Positions 53,284-63,768 of a DNA stretch of 64,000 nucleotides are shown here, piece after piece. The stretch lies in contig CM034398.1 in the NCBI GenBank assembly GCA_019925095.2, positions 3,719,001-3,783,000 on the forward strand. Reading direction: 5' to 3'. The DNA comes from Dendrolimus kikuchii (lineage: Eukaryota; Arthropoda; Insecta; Lepidoptera; Lasiocampidae). The notes under the pieces are model-generated. The model searched no databases. It saw only the letters and a list, made by a program, of their open reading frames with translations, and had not been told where the DNA came from. A program made the translations under genes and the position numbers. Position 1 is the first letter of the stretch, and each line of letters opens with the position of its first letter.

Positions 53284-53378
53284 GCCGATTATTATTATTA
53301 TGTCTTTCAAGACCACGGGCCATAAAAATGGCCCGGACATTTGGAGGGCTTGCGTGGGGCTATGGGAAGGCCAAGGCT
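53284..53378 (-). mobile_element. Element C 3'-end fragment
   Basis: Plus-strand ATTATTATTATGTCTTTCAAG then ACCACGGGCCATAAAAATGG: the (AAT)n tail and terminal hairpin of a minus copy. It breaks into a SINE-A. Confidence 0.8.
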
Positions 53379-53622
53379 CTTACGACAGGCCGCCCGGCCG
53401 CAGGAAATTGTATTCTTTCTCCGTTCCTGCACGGATAGACCTTAGACCTTGAGTTGTGTTCCGGCATTAGAGACCAGGTTCCAGTCTCCCTTAGAGAGCA
53501 GCAGCGCATTTGTAGCACCTTTGGTGTTGCAAATGTCCATAGGCGATGGTAACCGCTTTCCATCAAGTGGGCCGTCTGCCTGTCTGCTGTACTCCTGCAA
53601 TAAAAATAAAATAAAAAATAAA
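53379..53622 (+). mobile_element. SINE-A copy with inverted 5' part
   Basis: 53379-53436 is the 5' part in minus orientation. 53444-53622 is the 3' part in plus orientation with its A tail. The middle ~100 bases are missing. The layout (inverted 5' segment, then 3' segment, then A tail) is that of twin priming. Confidence 0.75.
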
Positions 53623-53631
53623 ATGTTGTTA

Positions 53632-53767
53632 TGACGATATACTTTAGACCCGGGGTGCACCCAGTCGGGCAAATGCCCTACCACCTGGCTGTGGGTTGTA
53701 AGCCGCCTCTTACGACAGGCCGCCCGGCCGCAGGAAATTGTATTCTTTCTCAGTTCCTGCACGGATA
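53632..53767 (-). mobile_element. SINE-A 5' half
   Basis: GTTATGACGATATACTTTAG to CAGTTCCTGCACGGATA, minus strand, ending exactly at the family 5' end. Confidence 0.8.
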
Positions 53768-53817
53768 AAGAATACAATTCCTTTATATACAAATTTACTT
53801 ATAATAAGGTCATAAAA

Positions 53818-54135
53818 AGAAGACGCTTTTCCGAGCATTCTGTCAGTCCTTCTACACGTGCAGCCTGTGGGTCAGTTATACGCAGCGGGCATACAGCGAC
53901 CTACGTGTCCAGTATAATAATGGACTGAGGGTGTTGTTGGGGCTGCCATGGCGGTGCAGTGCGTCAGGGATGTTTACAGAAGCGCGAATCGATGGCTTTG
54001 CGGCCATCATTAGAAAGCGCATCCTTACTGGCCCGCGTTCGCGGCAGCACCAACAGCATGCTCACTCTTTTTGTAGATCGATGGGACTCGCCACTGCTAC
54101 GTAAATGGGTGCAACTGCACACCCAGTTAAATGCA
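53818..54135 (+). pseudogene. LINE RT C-terminal fragment
   Basis: Translates as LFRAFCQSFYTCSLWVSYTQ, YNNGLRVLLGLPWRCSASGM and FTEARIDGFAAIIRKRIL, followed by frameshifted pieces of a WVQLHTQLNA-like end. The SASGMF and IIRKR order is typical of non-LTR RT C-termini in insects. The clade is not fixed. Confidence 0.65.
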
Positions 54136-54246
54136 TGACTTTGTTTGTCTTCTGCCGCCTTGCGGCCCGGTGGTAGAGTTCATACTTGACATCATTTGGT
54201 ATACATGTCCCTTTGACGCCGTGGAATAGAAACATTTATATAATAA

Positions 54247-55099
54247 CTAGCGGCCCCGGCAGACGTTGTCCTGCCTTCAAAAAATAAAATTCTAGAACCC
54301 GATCCCAGAGCCACGTACCGGTTCTAATTGCGAATCTAAACCATCCCGGTACCCACTCAAACACACAAAAACAAAATCACCAAATTCGCTTCAGGTGATT
54401 AGGAGGATTCCAGAACCCGATCTCAGCGCCACCTACCGGTTCTAATTGTGAATCTAAAAGAGTAATATATTTTTTTTATTCTAGGTCATGACAAAATAAG
54501 ATTAAAAATCTTGCCAAAAGGTTTTAAAGTTTATCCGGCAGACGGTGTCCTGCCTTTAAAAAATAAAATTCTAGAACCTGATCCCAGAGCCACGTACCGG
54601 TTCTAATTGCGAATCTAAACCATCCGGGTACCCACTCAAACACACAAAAACAAAATCACCAAATTCGCTTCAGGTGATTAGGAGGATTCCAGAACCCGAT
54701 CTCAGCGCCACGTACCGGTTCTAATTGTGAATCTAAAAGAGTAATATATTTTTTTAATTCTAGGTCATGACAAAATAAGATTAAAAATCTTGCCAAAAGA
54801 TTTTAAAGTTTATAATTAACAAATAAAAAATAGGGGTTGATCGTAGAGGGGTGAAAATTTAGGGTTGTATGTATTTTTGTATGTTGTATCATAAAAAAAT
54901 AGAAATTAAAAATTTTGTCTAAAAAATAAAATAAAAAATTTAGGGGTGGACTACCCCTAACATTTAGGGGGATGAAAAATAGATGTTGGCCGATTCTCAT
55001 AGATACCGGATAAGCACAAAAAATTTCATCAAAATCGGTCAAGCCGTTTCGGAGGAGTATGGCAACGAAAACTGTGACACGAGAATTTTATATATTAGA
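54247..55099 (-). mobile_element. Helitron with duplicated 3' terminal region, 853 bp
   Basis: Reading minus, it starts TCTAATATATAAAATTCTCG at 55099 and ends CCGGGGCCGCTAG at 54247, between A and T on the target. A ~279-bp segment including the 3' hairpin region is present twice (CCGGCAGACG at 54256 and at 54535). The 5' half matches 4354-4700. Confidence 0.85.
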
Positions 55100-55589
55100 T
55101 TATAGTGACGCGGGTGTAATGCCCTAGTACGTGTTTATTAATTGTTGTGCCGTGAACTAATTTTGGAATTTTTAATTTTAATAACAATGGTATAATTTAT
55201 AATATGAAACTGTATGATATGGAAATACTCAATTTCTGAAATAAATGAATTATTATTAGAGAATACATTTAATTTATTTATTGAATAACATTATTCATTT
55301 ATTTTTAACCGACTTAAAAAAGAAGTTGGTCTTTAATATTTCGTTTTTTTTTTATAAAACTAAATCAAAATATTAAAAGTAGATGTATTAATTAGTCTCA
55401 TAATACATTGCTTTTGCTTAGAAAATAATTTTAGTACATCACACACGCGATTTTTGCGATCAATATAATGATGTTTAAATGTCTTAGACTGCTGTGCATA
55501 AAAAATTAACCAATGGTTAAAATAAATTAATCGCCAAAATTATATGGCTAAACAGCGATTCTTTTATTTTTACCATTGTTTAAATGTCT
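55100..55589. other. No gene seen
   Basis: AT-rich. Confidence 0.4.
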
Positions 55590-55814
55590 ATCCACACCAG
55601 CCATAGTCAGCTTAACGAGTATCTAAACTTAGACACTAACTTTAGATATTATATTTTAGGATTCATTTCGGAGAGTGTGATGTGTGATTCCCCCTACACC
55701 ATTCCATCTTCAGACCACAAGGCGCTCTGGTCTACGCCATCGTTTCACAGTGGAAACGCTACCAGTGCGAACTAAATGTTTCGCCTCCACGTTCCTTCTA
55801 CGTACGGCAGAGTT

Positions 55815-56183
55815 TTTTTGTTTTTTTTTTTATCCTCCTTTCATCTCAGGCGAACAAGATATGCCCGAGTCAATTGCTTTTTTTATCCTACTATGTTTAT
55901 AGGCATATTACTAGAGTATAGGAAATGGGTTAGGTATACTTTATATATTTTATATATATGTTTATATTAAATTACATACTATTTAACGCTATTTTATATT
56001 TTACTATATATATATTTATTATATTTTGTTTGTGTTATATCTGAATACACGCCCGCGTTTTCCTTCTCCGACCCAACACCTTCTACACGATTTGTGTTTG
56101 TGCAGCTTGTGTTGGACCGGGGAAGATGATCAGACGCATACACAGATATTTCTATATATATTTATATTATGTATATTTAGATA

Positions 56184-56255
<72 letters not shown>

Positions 56256-56420
56256 CTGGTATACTACTTATTTTATATTTATATATCAATATATTATTCT
56301 ACTTAGGACGTTTTTCCGAATTTTACTTATATATAGATGCGGGTGGGATTGTGATCATTGGATAGGATAGGATCGTAGGATTTGTTGACTCTTTTATTGT
56401 CTTTATTTAATAAGTATTAC
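55815..56420 (-). mobile_element. A-tailed insertion containing (TA)n
   Basis: Lies between 55804-55814 and 56421-56431 (11-bp duplication with one mismatch). It begins with a T-rich run, indicating a minus-strand A tail. A TA microsatellite lies at 56182-56250. The family is not recognised. Confidence 0.6.
56182..56250. repeat. (TA)n microsatellite
   Basis: Pure TA repeat. Confidence 0.95.
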
Positions 56421-56762
56421 ACGGCTGAGTTGTGGAATGCACTACCAGAGTCCGTGTTGCCCCAAAAGTACAATCTGGGTATATTCAACTCTCGTGTGAT
56501 TAGGTACAATCTAGGTAAGCGTGCTCCATCTTCGATACAGAATCTGTCAGTGTGCTTGATACTACACGCACTTGTCCTATTTATTTTTGGGAAGAAATTA
56601 TTTACATAATTAATTATTAACCATATTTTCCCAGAAGTTCCTATCCTGGTCACATTAACCTTATCGACATATTCTAGATTATCTAATCTTGGTTGCGCAT
56701 TAACAATTAAAACATGATTGCATTCATTTTCGTAGTTCACCTTCTTTCAATGTATGAATTTC

Positions 56763-56804
56763 TAGTTCTGATATCCTCCATTATTATGGGGGATATCAGA
56801 ACTA
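56763..56804. repeat. Hairpin, 14-bp perfect stem
   Basis: TAGTTCTGATATCC and GGATATCAGAACTA separated by 14 bases, ten bases left of the LTR. The stem can extend by a wobble pair and two more pairs. Confidence 0.95.
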
Positions 56805-56813
56805 ACAATATTT

Positions 56814-57230
56814 TGTTACGAGTGTGGGACTCGAATTAAAATGCCGTTGGAATTACTATAGAATTTATTAGAACTATACAAACACGTATAACATAGGTAC
56901 AAATATAACTAGACACTACTATTACAACTGCACGATTCAATAAAACGCGCAAAGTCCGTCACGCCTTGGTCGCGGTTCTCGCTCGACTGCCCCCTCTCTC
57001 CATCAAGCCGTAGTCGATGTAATCCGCAACACCTGGATAATGATTCTGCCGCAAGTGGCCATAAACGATTACAATAGAACAATTCTGTTCTCTAGAAATG
57101 TATGCCAATAAATAAGTAAATAAAATAAAATAAAAGTAATTACAATCAGTTCAAATTCCGACAGGTAATACAATGTGTTTTTGCAGATATGTAGGTGGAA
57201 TTTATTTTTGTCGGAACCTAAGTTGTAACA
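56814..57230 (-). mobile_element. Solo LTR, no matching flanks
   Basis: Plus-strand TGTTACGAGTGTGGGACTCG to AACCTAAGTTGTAACA; close to the 3505-4284 subfamily. The flanks ATTT and GTAA do not match, unlike the other copies. The TATA block is deleted. Confidence 0.85.
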
Positions 57231-57701
57231 GTAAGATATAGAAACCGAACATTAGCCGTCAGCCGTCGGCTATCGGTTGGCGAGTCATTTTCCCACTAGC
57301 CAAAAAGCCATCAACTGGTTTTTAGCTGGCTAATGAAATACCAATAGCCGGATGACTAAGTTTTTTGAATTTCGGTTGGTTACGCACTGCTGCTAGCTCT
57401 GAGTGCGGCCATAAAATACTTTTAACTACAACTAACAAGAATAATCATGGGAAATGAATCTCTATTCGCAAAAAACTAATTATTATTGCACAAAGTAAAA
57501 GTGGGTCATGTTAATGTAACTTATACATTGTTTTGTGATCACAAAAAGCAAATGTACAACGTTTGAATGTTATGTCAAACGGGTATTATTGTCATGAAAG
57601 TAATATATAAGTCTTGGTTTAGAATAACGCGTTGTAGAATTTGTAACCGGAAGAGAGCGTGACTGTTTAGAGAGTTTAGAGTTATTTTTTTTTATTATTA
57701 T
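57231..57701. other. No gene seen
   Basis: 57250-57400 has several copies of the word AGCCG(T/A)C and CCAACTGGTTTTTAGC, not otherwise recognised. Confidence 0.35.
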
Positions 57702-57933
57702 ATTTTTTATTGCAGGAGATCAGCAGACAGGCAGACGGCCCACTTGATGGAAAGCGGTTACCATCGCCTATGGACATTAGGAACACCAAAGTTGCTACAA
57801 ATGCGCTGCTGCTCTCTTAAGAAAAACTGGAACCTGGTCACTAATGCCGGAACAAAACTCAAGGTTGTTATGGCGACATACTGTAGACCAGGGGTGGTAG
57901 CCATCCAGTCGGGCAAATGCCCTACCACCTGGC
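57702..57933 (-). mobile_element. SINE-A copy, 5'-truncated
   Basis: TTTTTTATTGCAGGAGATCAG to CCCTACCACCTGGCC. Confidence 0.88.
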
Positions 57934-58019
57934 CAAATTGTAATGCAAATGCAAAATATAAACGTTATACAGAAGATAGTATAAAAGGCTGGAGCGAGCA
58001 GCTATAGTAAATGCAGTTT

Positions 58020-58148
58020 TGTGTTATTATGTGTTTTGTTGTTTTTTTAATTTAACGGCCCCCACGTGCATGCCGCCGCCGTCGCCGCACCGAAAGGAAA
58101 ATTAAATTAATACAAATTCTATGCGGACGAAGTCACGGGCGCAGCTAG
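58020..58148 (+). mobile_element. Helitron 3'-end fragment
   Basis: Ends CGGACGAAGTCACGGGCGCAGCTAG before T. The left part is GC-rich (CCGCCGCCGTCGCCGCACCG); the 5' end is unknown. Confidence 0.5.
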
Positions 58149-58354
58149 TCAGTAATAAATACATCGCCTTCAGGCTAACGCAGACTAATTTTCGTTGGCA
58201 CAAGTACTATAGTAAACCAGCATTTTTCTGACCATTGGTAGCTCCAAAAAATGTATGACAGATAAAATTACAACATCCAAAAAAAATGCGGCTTACCAGT
58301 TGATTTAAAATAAAAAATTTCAAATATTCTAATATTCACAAATCACTAATGTGA

Positions 58355-58688
58355 AGTGAAGTGTCGGGGTGAAGGTAAGGAAAGGAATGCTCCGGTGGTT
58401 CGGGCATGTGGAAAGAATGCATGATGAAAGAATGACTAAACAGATATACAATGCAAAAGTGGATGGATGCAGAAGTCGTGGAAGGCCACGACACACCTTC
58501 CATGATCAAATTGATCGTGTACTAGCGGAGGGTGATGTCAGGAGCCTTAAGAACAGACGAGTGTGCATGACAAGAGTTATGAATGTCAAAGAAGCAAGTG
58601 AGGTGTGTAAGAATGGGCCTAAATGGCGCTCTGTTGTTCGTGCCTACCCCGCAAGGGAACTGGCGTGAAGTTATGTATGTATGTATGT
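58355..58688 (+). mobile_element. RTE-like 3' end
   Basis: Flanked by ACTAATGTGA (58345-58354 and 58689-58698). Encodes VRKGMLRWFGHVERMHDERM to YPARELA and stop with no frameshift; tail (TATG)3. Confidence 0.93.
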
Positions 58689-58698
58689 ACTAATGTGA

Positions 58699-59172
58699 TA
58701 ATCTTATGTCTCTAATTTATAATGATTTTGTAATAATTGTGATAATGTGTTTTTGATAGTCCTAAAGAAAATTTGCACGCCTCATAGGCAAAACATGTAA
58801 ATCTTGTATTCTTATGTCACCTTAAATTTATGTACCGTGTTTAATGCAATTAAATGAATTTGATTTCATTTTATTCAAAAACGTACTGCTATTAAGCATT
58901 TACAGAGAAATCATAAAAAGAGAATGAAGAGATATCTACTTATAATTCATTTAATAGAAAAATACAACAAACATGACCTAGATGTACAGTGCGTTTTTAA
59001 TTAATTTATTCGCTAATTAGAAACCAAGAAAAATATTCATAAAAATTAATGTTAAATATTTTTATAAATACACAGCGTTTTAGATATGAGATTCGTTAAC
59101 ACAAATGACTAAATAGTTGCTATTGTTAAATACTTAAGCTTTAGATGCACTGGGACAAACGGAGCAACATGT
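58699..59172. other. No gene seen
   Basis: AT-rich. Confidence 0.4.
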
Positions 59173-59365
59173 TTATCCGTGCAGGAACGGAGAAAGAATA
59201 CAATTTCCTGCGGTCGGGCGGCCTGTCGTAAGAGGCGACTTAACAACCCACAGCCAGATGGTAGGGCATTTGCCCGACTGGATGGCTACCACCCCTAGTC
59301 TAAAGTATGTCGCTATAGCAACCTTTAGTTATGTTCCGGCATTAGTGACCAGGTTCCAGTTACTC
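59173..59365 (+). mobile_element. SINE-A copy, 3'-truncated
   Basis: Starts at the family 5' end and stops after GACCAGGTTCCAGTTACTC, without the A tail, so it was broken after insertion. Confidence 0.85.
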
Positions 59366-60405
59366 TTAATTGTCTTCTTCTTTACATAGTATAAAATACC
59401 TATCCCCGTCTGTCTGTGTGGTGTATATCCGCTAATTCCTTCTAAACCACGGAACATATTTGTAAGCAGTTTTGACCATCAGTTAAATATTGTATTTAAC
59501 CATGTGTATATAAATCTATATGTATATAATAATAATAATATGTAACATTTTTTTTTAATATTGTGCAGCAAACCCTGCCCTAGCTTCTGTGCCATGTTTT
59601 TCGCTCCATCCTCCATTTGTACCTAATTCTAAGCTGTTTTTGTATATTATTTCATTGATTTTATTGTACAAAGAAGTATATTGTATTCTAAATATTTTTT
59701 CACTAAAGGTTTATACATATAGAACCTAATTAAGTTTTTATTTAAGTAGAAAAAACAATATTTTGCAAACGAGTCGCCAAAGGGTGCCTAGATAAAAATT
59801 TAAAGCAATGTAACCCGTATGAAAGAAAGCATGTTAGCTAAATAAACAAAGGTTACGTACCAAGAATAAACAATGTGAAATGGCAGTTAAGGATGTCGTT
59901 GAAGTACGGGAAGCGTTTGTTGGGTTTTGAAGGAGTACAGCTGGAATGTCACAGAACGTTTTACAGGCCACAGTCAAATGGCGTAACACGTACGCTCGCT
60001 CTCAGAGCGGGAGCAAGCATATACGTCATAAAGAGTGTGTCGGGACACTGGGGAACGTTACAGTGTCACGTAGATTGATTGTTGCGCGTCATGTTAAAGA
60101 ACATTTTGTCTCCCAGTGTATCTGAGACTTTATAAGACATTAATGTTAGAAATGCATTCTTATTTGACATTGCAAATGCAACAGTAATTAATGTTCAATT
60201 AATTTACATAATGCATGTGGGTCATACGCAGGTTTTAATAGAAATTCAACTGCCATTTGAGTATATTGTTATGAGAATTTATTTCGCTTTGCATTTCAAA
60301 TAACCAAGATAAATAAACATAAATTAATAAAAAATATCTCAAAATTGTAGAGAATTTCTACCATAACCTTAGACCATTACATATTTGTTAATAATAATCT
60401 AAATA
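59366..60405. other. No firm gene
   Basis: The open frame at 59875-60078 (67 codons) lies in a locally GC-richer block and shows no recognisable domain. Confidence 0.35.
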
Positions 60406-60843
60406 CAGTGTAAACTCCACGTAACGTCACTCGATTTAACGACAATCTCCCTTAAGCGTCGTAATCACTTGGCTTTGGTAGGTTTAGCTTGTCTTCTATA
60501 CACATTACACCCACTCTCAATAACGACAACAATTAAGTAATAAAAAGGACCTTTTAAGTTGCCAAAATTAGTAAAAACTGCGTAGCTGTGTAGGTTCTTT
60601 TATCAATTTATTATCCTAGAACGTAATAAACTCGACTGTCGGCATCATGCATACTGAAATTTCTAAGTACTTCTTTCCTAATACCAAGATGCGTCAATAT
60701 AGCAAGATATTAATAAAATGAGTAAAAAAAATACAACAAAATTACTGATTCAGCAAAAGACGTCAGACAAAAATAACAGGCATCTCTCCATTTAACGTCA
60801 TATAATGCAGTCACTTTAGTGTCGTTATATAGAGTTTACATTG
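60406..60843 (+). mobile_element. TIR element (pogo/Tigger-like MITE), 438 bp
   Basis: Starts CAGTGTAAACTCCACG and ends with the inverse of CAATGTAAACTCTATA, flanked by TA (60404-60405 and 60844-60845). It is the uninterrupted relative of 6711-7378, in the opposite direction. Confidence 0.8.
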
Positions 60844-61311
60844 TATATAAATTTCTTTGTACTCTATCATACATTAGTGAACGTACCCATATTACGAGAC
60901 CCATTTTTTTTTTAAATTTTTACTCTCTTCGCCCCCTCATTGACCACCCATAATATATGTCAAAATCAGTCCTATCCCTCTATTTTTCACATACGTAACA
61001 AGGAGGTTTCATTTATCAACGCCAACCTCTACCAAGGTTTACGAATATACAATGTTCACGTCATGAAAGACAGACTTCGCATCTGCAATATTATAAGACG
61101 TTTTCTGAAATTTTAATAAATCTAATTTTATCTCTAACATCAATTAGAATAACTTGTTGGTACCTTAGAATATGTAAACTAGTACTGTACGCCGTAATTC
61201 ATAAATTGGTTTAAAAAAATTCCAAACAGAAAGTAAAAAAAAGCAATTGTGTCCATTAACCGTTTAAAAGCGCTAAACACTGCGTACCATATTTCTCTAG
61301 AGAATATGGAC
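60844..61311. other. No gene seen
   Basis: AT-rich. Confidence 0.4.
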
Positions 61312-61627
61312 TACCTTTTTTTTTATTGCAGGAGTTCAGCAGACAGGCAGACGGCGCACTTGATGGAAAGCGGTTACCATCGTCTATGGACATTTGCAAC
61401 AGAAAAGTTGCTACAAATGCGCTGCTGCTCTCTTAAGGGAAACTGGAATCTGGTCACTAATGCCGGAACACAACTCAAGGTTGTTATGGCGACATACTTT
61501 AGACCAGGGGTGGTAGGCATCCAGTCGGGCAAATGCCCTACCACCTGGCTGTGGGTTGTTAGGTCGCCTCTTACGACAAGCCGCCCGGCCGCAGGAAATT
61601 GTATTCTTTCTCCGTTCCTGCACGTAT
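61312..61627 (-). mobile_element. SINE-A copy, full-length
   Basis: TTTTTTTTATTGCAGGAG to CCGTTCCTGCACGTAT. The 129-codon frame across it is fortuitous. Confidence 0.9.
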
Positions 61628-62270
61628 CAAATATCTAAGCCCCCTAATCCCCCTCGTAACCAGGCGTGGTACTTTGAAGACCTCACTCCCCTCTGAACGG
61701 GTCACATGGTATGGATACTTTCCCTTATAGTGCTCCCAACTGATCTGTGAAATGAAGAGCATCGCTCTGTTCACTCCGATGTTGCCAATCTATGAATAAT
61801 CATCAAAGACATCTGAATATATTAATGTAAGATAATCATATATTATAATATTTGCATTCCATCTGGGGTATTTATTAACTATGGCCAAGTATGTCATATT
61901 TATAGTAATAAAGATAACACCGTTAACGAATAAGTATTTTTTTTTTCGAACTGACAGCACAGACTAATTCGTGTGAAATTTCAAGATAGCGGCTGTAGTT
62001 CCATTTCAGAAATAAGTTAAAAGCATTATATGTTTTTTAATTATTAGCAGTGACTGATTTGACAACTGCAAATGTCAAACTTGTGTCAGTGTCAAACATT
62101 ATTTTTGACATTTGCTTATAATCGTCAGTTTGTTCTCTGCAATTAAAAATCTACTGTAGAAGAAGATTACTATCAATGTCAATCGTCTAATAGAAGCTTA
62201 ACTCTGAAGAACTCCTAAATTATATGGGGTAAAATGGCGATAGAAATCTTTCTTCATATATTTAGCTTTG
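61628..62270. other. No gene seen
   Basis: No recognised features. Confidence 0.4.
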
Positions 62271-62503
62271 CCCGGTGGTAGGGTATTTGCCCGACTGGAT
62301 GGCTACCACCCCTGGTCTAGAGTATGTCGCCATAACAACCTTGTGTTCCGGCATTAGTGACCAGGTTCCAGTCTCCCTTGAGAGAGCAGCAGCGCATTTG
62401 TAGCACCTTTGGTGTTGCAAATGTCCATAGGCGATGGTAACCGCTTTCCATCAAGTGGGCCGTCTGCCTGTCTGCTGAACCTGCAATAAAAAATAAATAA
62501 AAA
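62271..62503 (+). mobile_element. SINE-A copy, 5'-truncated
   Basis: From CCCGGTGGTAGGGTATTTGC to CTGAACCTGCAATAAAAAATA. Confidence 0.88.
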
Positions 62504-62524
62504 AATTAGCTTGAAGTGGTGAAA

Positions 62525-62615
62525 CAGATACACGGCCCACCTGGATAATGGTTACCATCATTTACGTGCGTTTGCAACGCTTGGGGCGGTCTCATTGCGT
62601 TGCCAGTCTCTAGGA
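62525..62615 (-). mobile_element. Old SINE-A-like relic
   Basis: CACGGCCCACCTGGATAATG, GTTACCATCATTTACGTGCG and TTTGCAACGC follow the SINE-A order but are strongly diverged. Confidence 0.45.
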
Positions 62616-63665
62616 CGAATTGGGGTTTGCGATAGAGTCGGTAGGATATGGGCTGAAACAGTGAGGACGGTATATAGGAGATCGTGCAGAGTAGAAGGTA
62701 TGGTATAGAGAAATTAAATTAAATTTATTAGCATGTAAGTAAGTAGTACAGGGTACATATAAAATGACTAAAATACATAGAACAGTACAAATAGCCTCCC
62801 AAAGGAAACTCAGTTTCCCGCGCTAGGTCTCCTTAGAACCTCTGTGGCGGGCCACAGTAGGATTCGCTTTGGTCATATAATTCTTATCATTGATAATACA
62901 TTAATGCAATGTCTTTGTCTAGTGAAAATGTATACCTATAAATAATATTTTCTGCTGTTAAATTAAGAATTACAATTTAATATGCGTACGATGTTAGTAA
63001 TAACAATATGCTTTTGTGTATGTGTGTATGTGGGGAGGGGGGGTATATATATTTATATACAGGCATGGGAATATAACTAATAACATATAAAGAAAGAGCT
63101 ACTCAGCTCAAAAAAAAAACTAGAACCCGTCACGCCATTTAGTGATGTAAAATTAGACAATTATCATTCATAATAATATTTATTTATAAATTATTTTATC
63201 TTTAAAAAACATTCTTAATCTAGTATAAACATGATATAAATTTTAAATACTATCTTTAAAAACAATAATATATTTGTTTTTTTAAAGAGTCGCTTTTGTC
63301 ACTTAGGGCGGACTTTTCAATCACCAGATAGTAATTATTCATAGAATAAAGTATAAAAAGGAAAAATTACAAATTTCAAATGGACGAATATAACCAGATT
63401 ACAATTTATTCGACTGGTAAACTTTCACGATTGAAAATTGGCCCTCAATGGATCCATTATTTTGCGTCACTGGTGGTAAATAGAATTTACATGACTTGTA
63501 TACAGCTATTATCAGATTTTAACCAATAGTAAATCAAATGAATGAATAGTTATAGGAATCGATATAAGAGATGATGCGGTCAAGAATAGGGAATACGCTT
63601 ACGTGGAAAATTACTACTACACGAATGTTGCTCTACACATGATTACAAGTATATGTTTGAAGAAC
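62616..63665. other. No gene seen
   Basis: AT-rich 1 kb with a short G run near 63030 and no coding signal. Confidence 0.4.
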
Positions 63666-63676
63666 ATAACAAAGTA

Positions 63677-63768
63677 CATACATAACTTCACGCCAGTTCC
63701 ATTGCGGGGTAGGCACGAACAACAGAGCGCCATTTAGGCTTATTCTTACACACCTCACTAGACTATAT
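63677..63768 (-). mobile_element. RTE-like 3' end with fold-back 5' junction
   Basis: Flanked by ATAACAAAGTA (63666-63676 and 63769-63779). Between the RTE break and the right repeat lie the extra bases GACTATAT, the inverse of ATATAGTC just beyond the right repeat (palindrome 63761-63786). Confidence 0.85.

Larger units (their letters stand above)
55590..56609 (+). pseudogene. LINE RT C-terminus, interrupted by an A-tailed insertion
   Basis: The left part encodes MIPPTPFHLQTTRR and VRTKCFASTFLLRTAE. The right part (56416 on) encodes TAELWNALPESVLPQKYNLG and FNSRVIRYNLGKR. The two halves overlap at ACGGC(A/T)GAGTT, so they were one reading frame before the 606-bp insertion at 55815-56420. 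WNALPES is the common end of many non-LTR ORF2 proteins. Confidence 0.75.

Noticed and set aside
58290..58345. Further upstream exon of the BEN-like gene near CTG|GTAAGCC
   Set aside because: The preceding codons have no protein-like character and the phase cannot be tested.
59875..60078. 67-codon gene candidate
   Set aside because: No domain, no splice support and no relation to the neighbouring exons.
63600..63665. Upstream exon ending at CCAC|GTAAGCG
   Set aside because: All three frames hit stops within about 20 codons.
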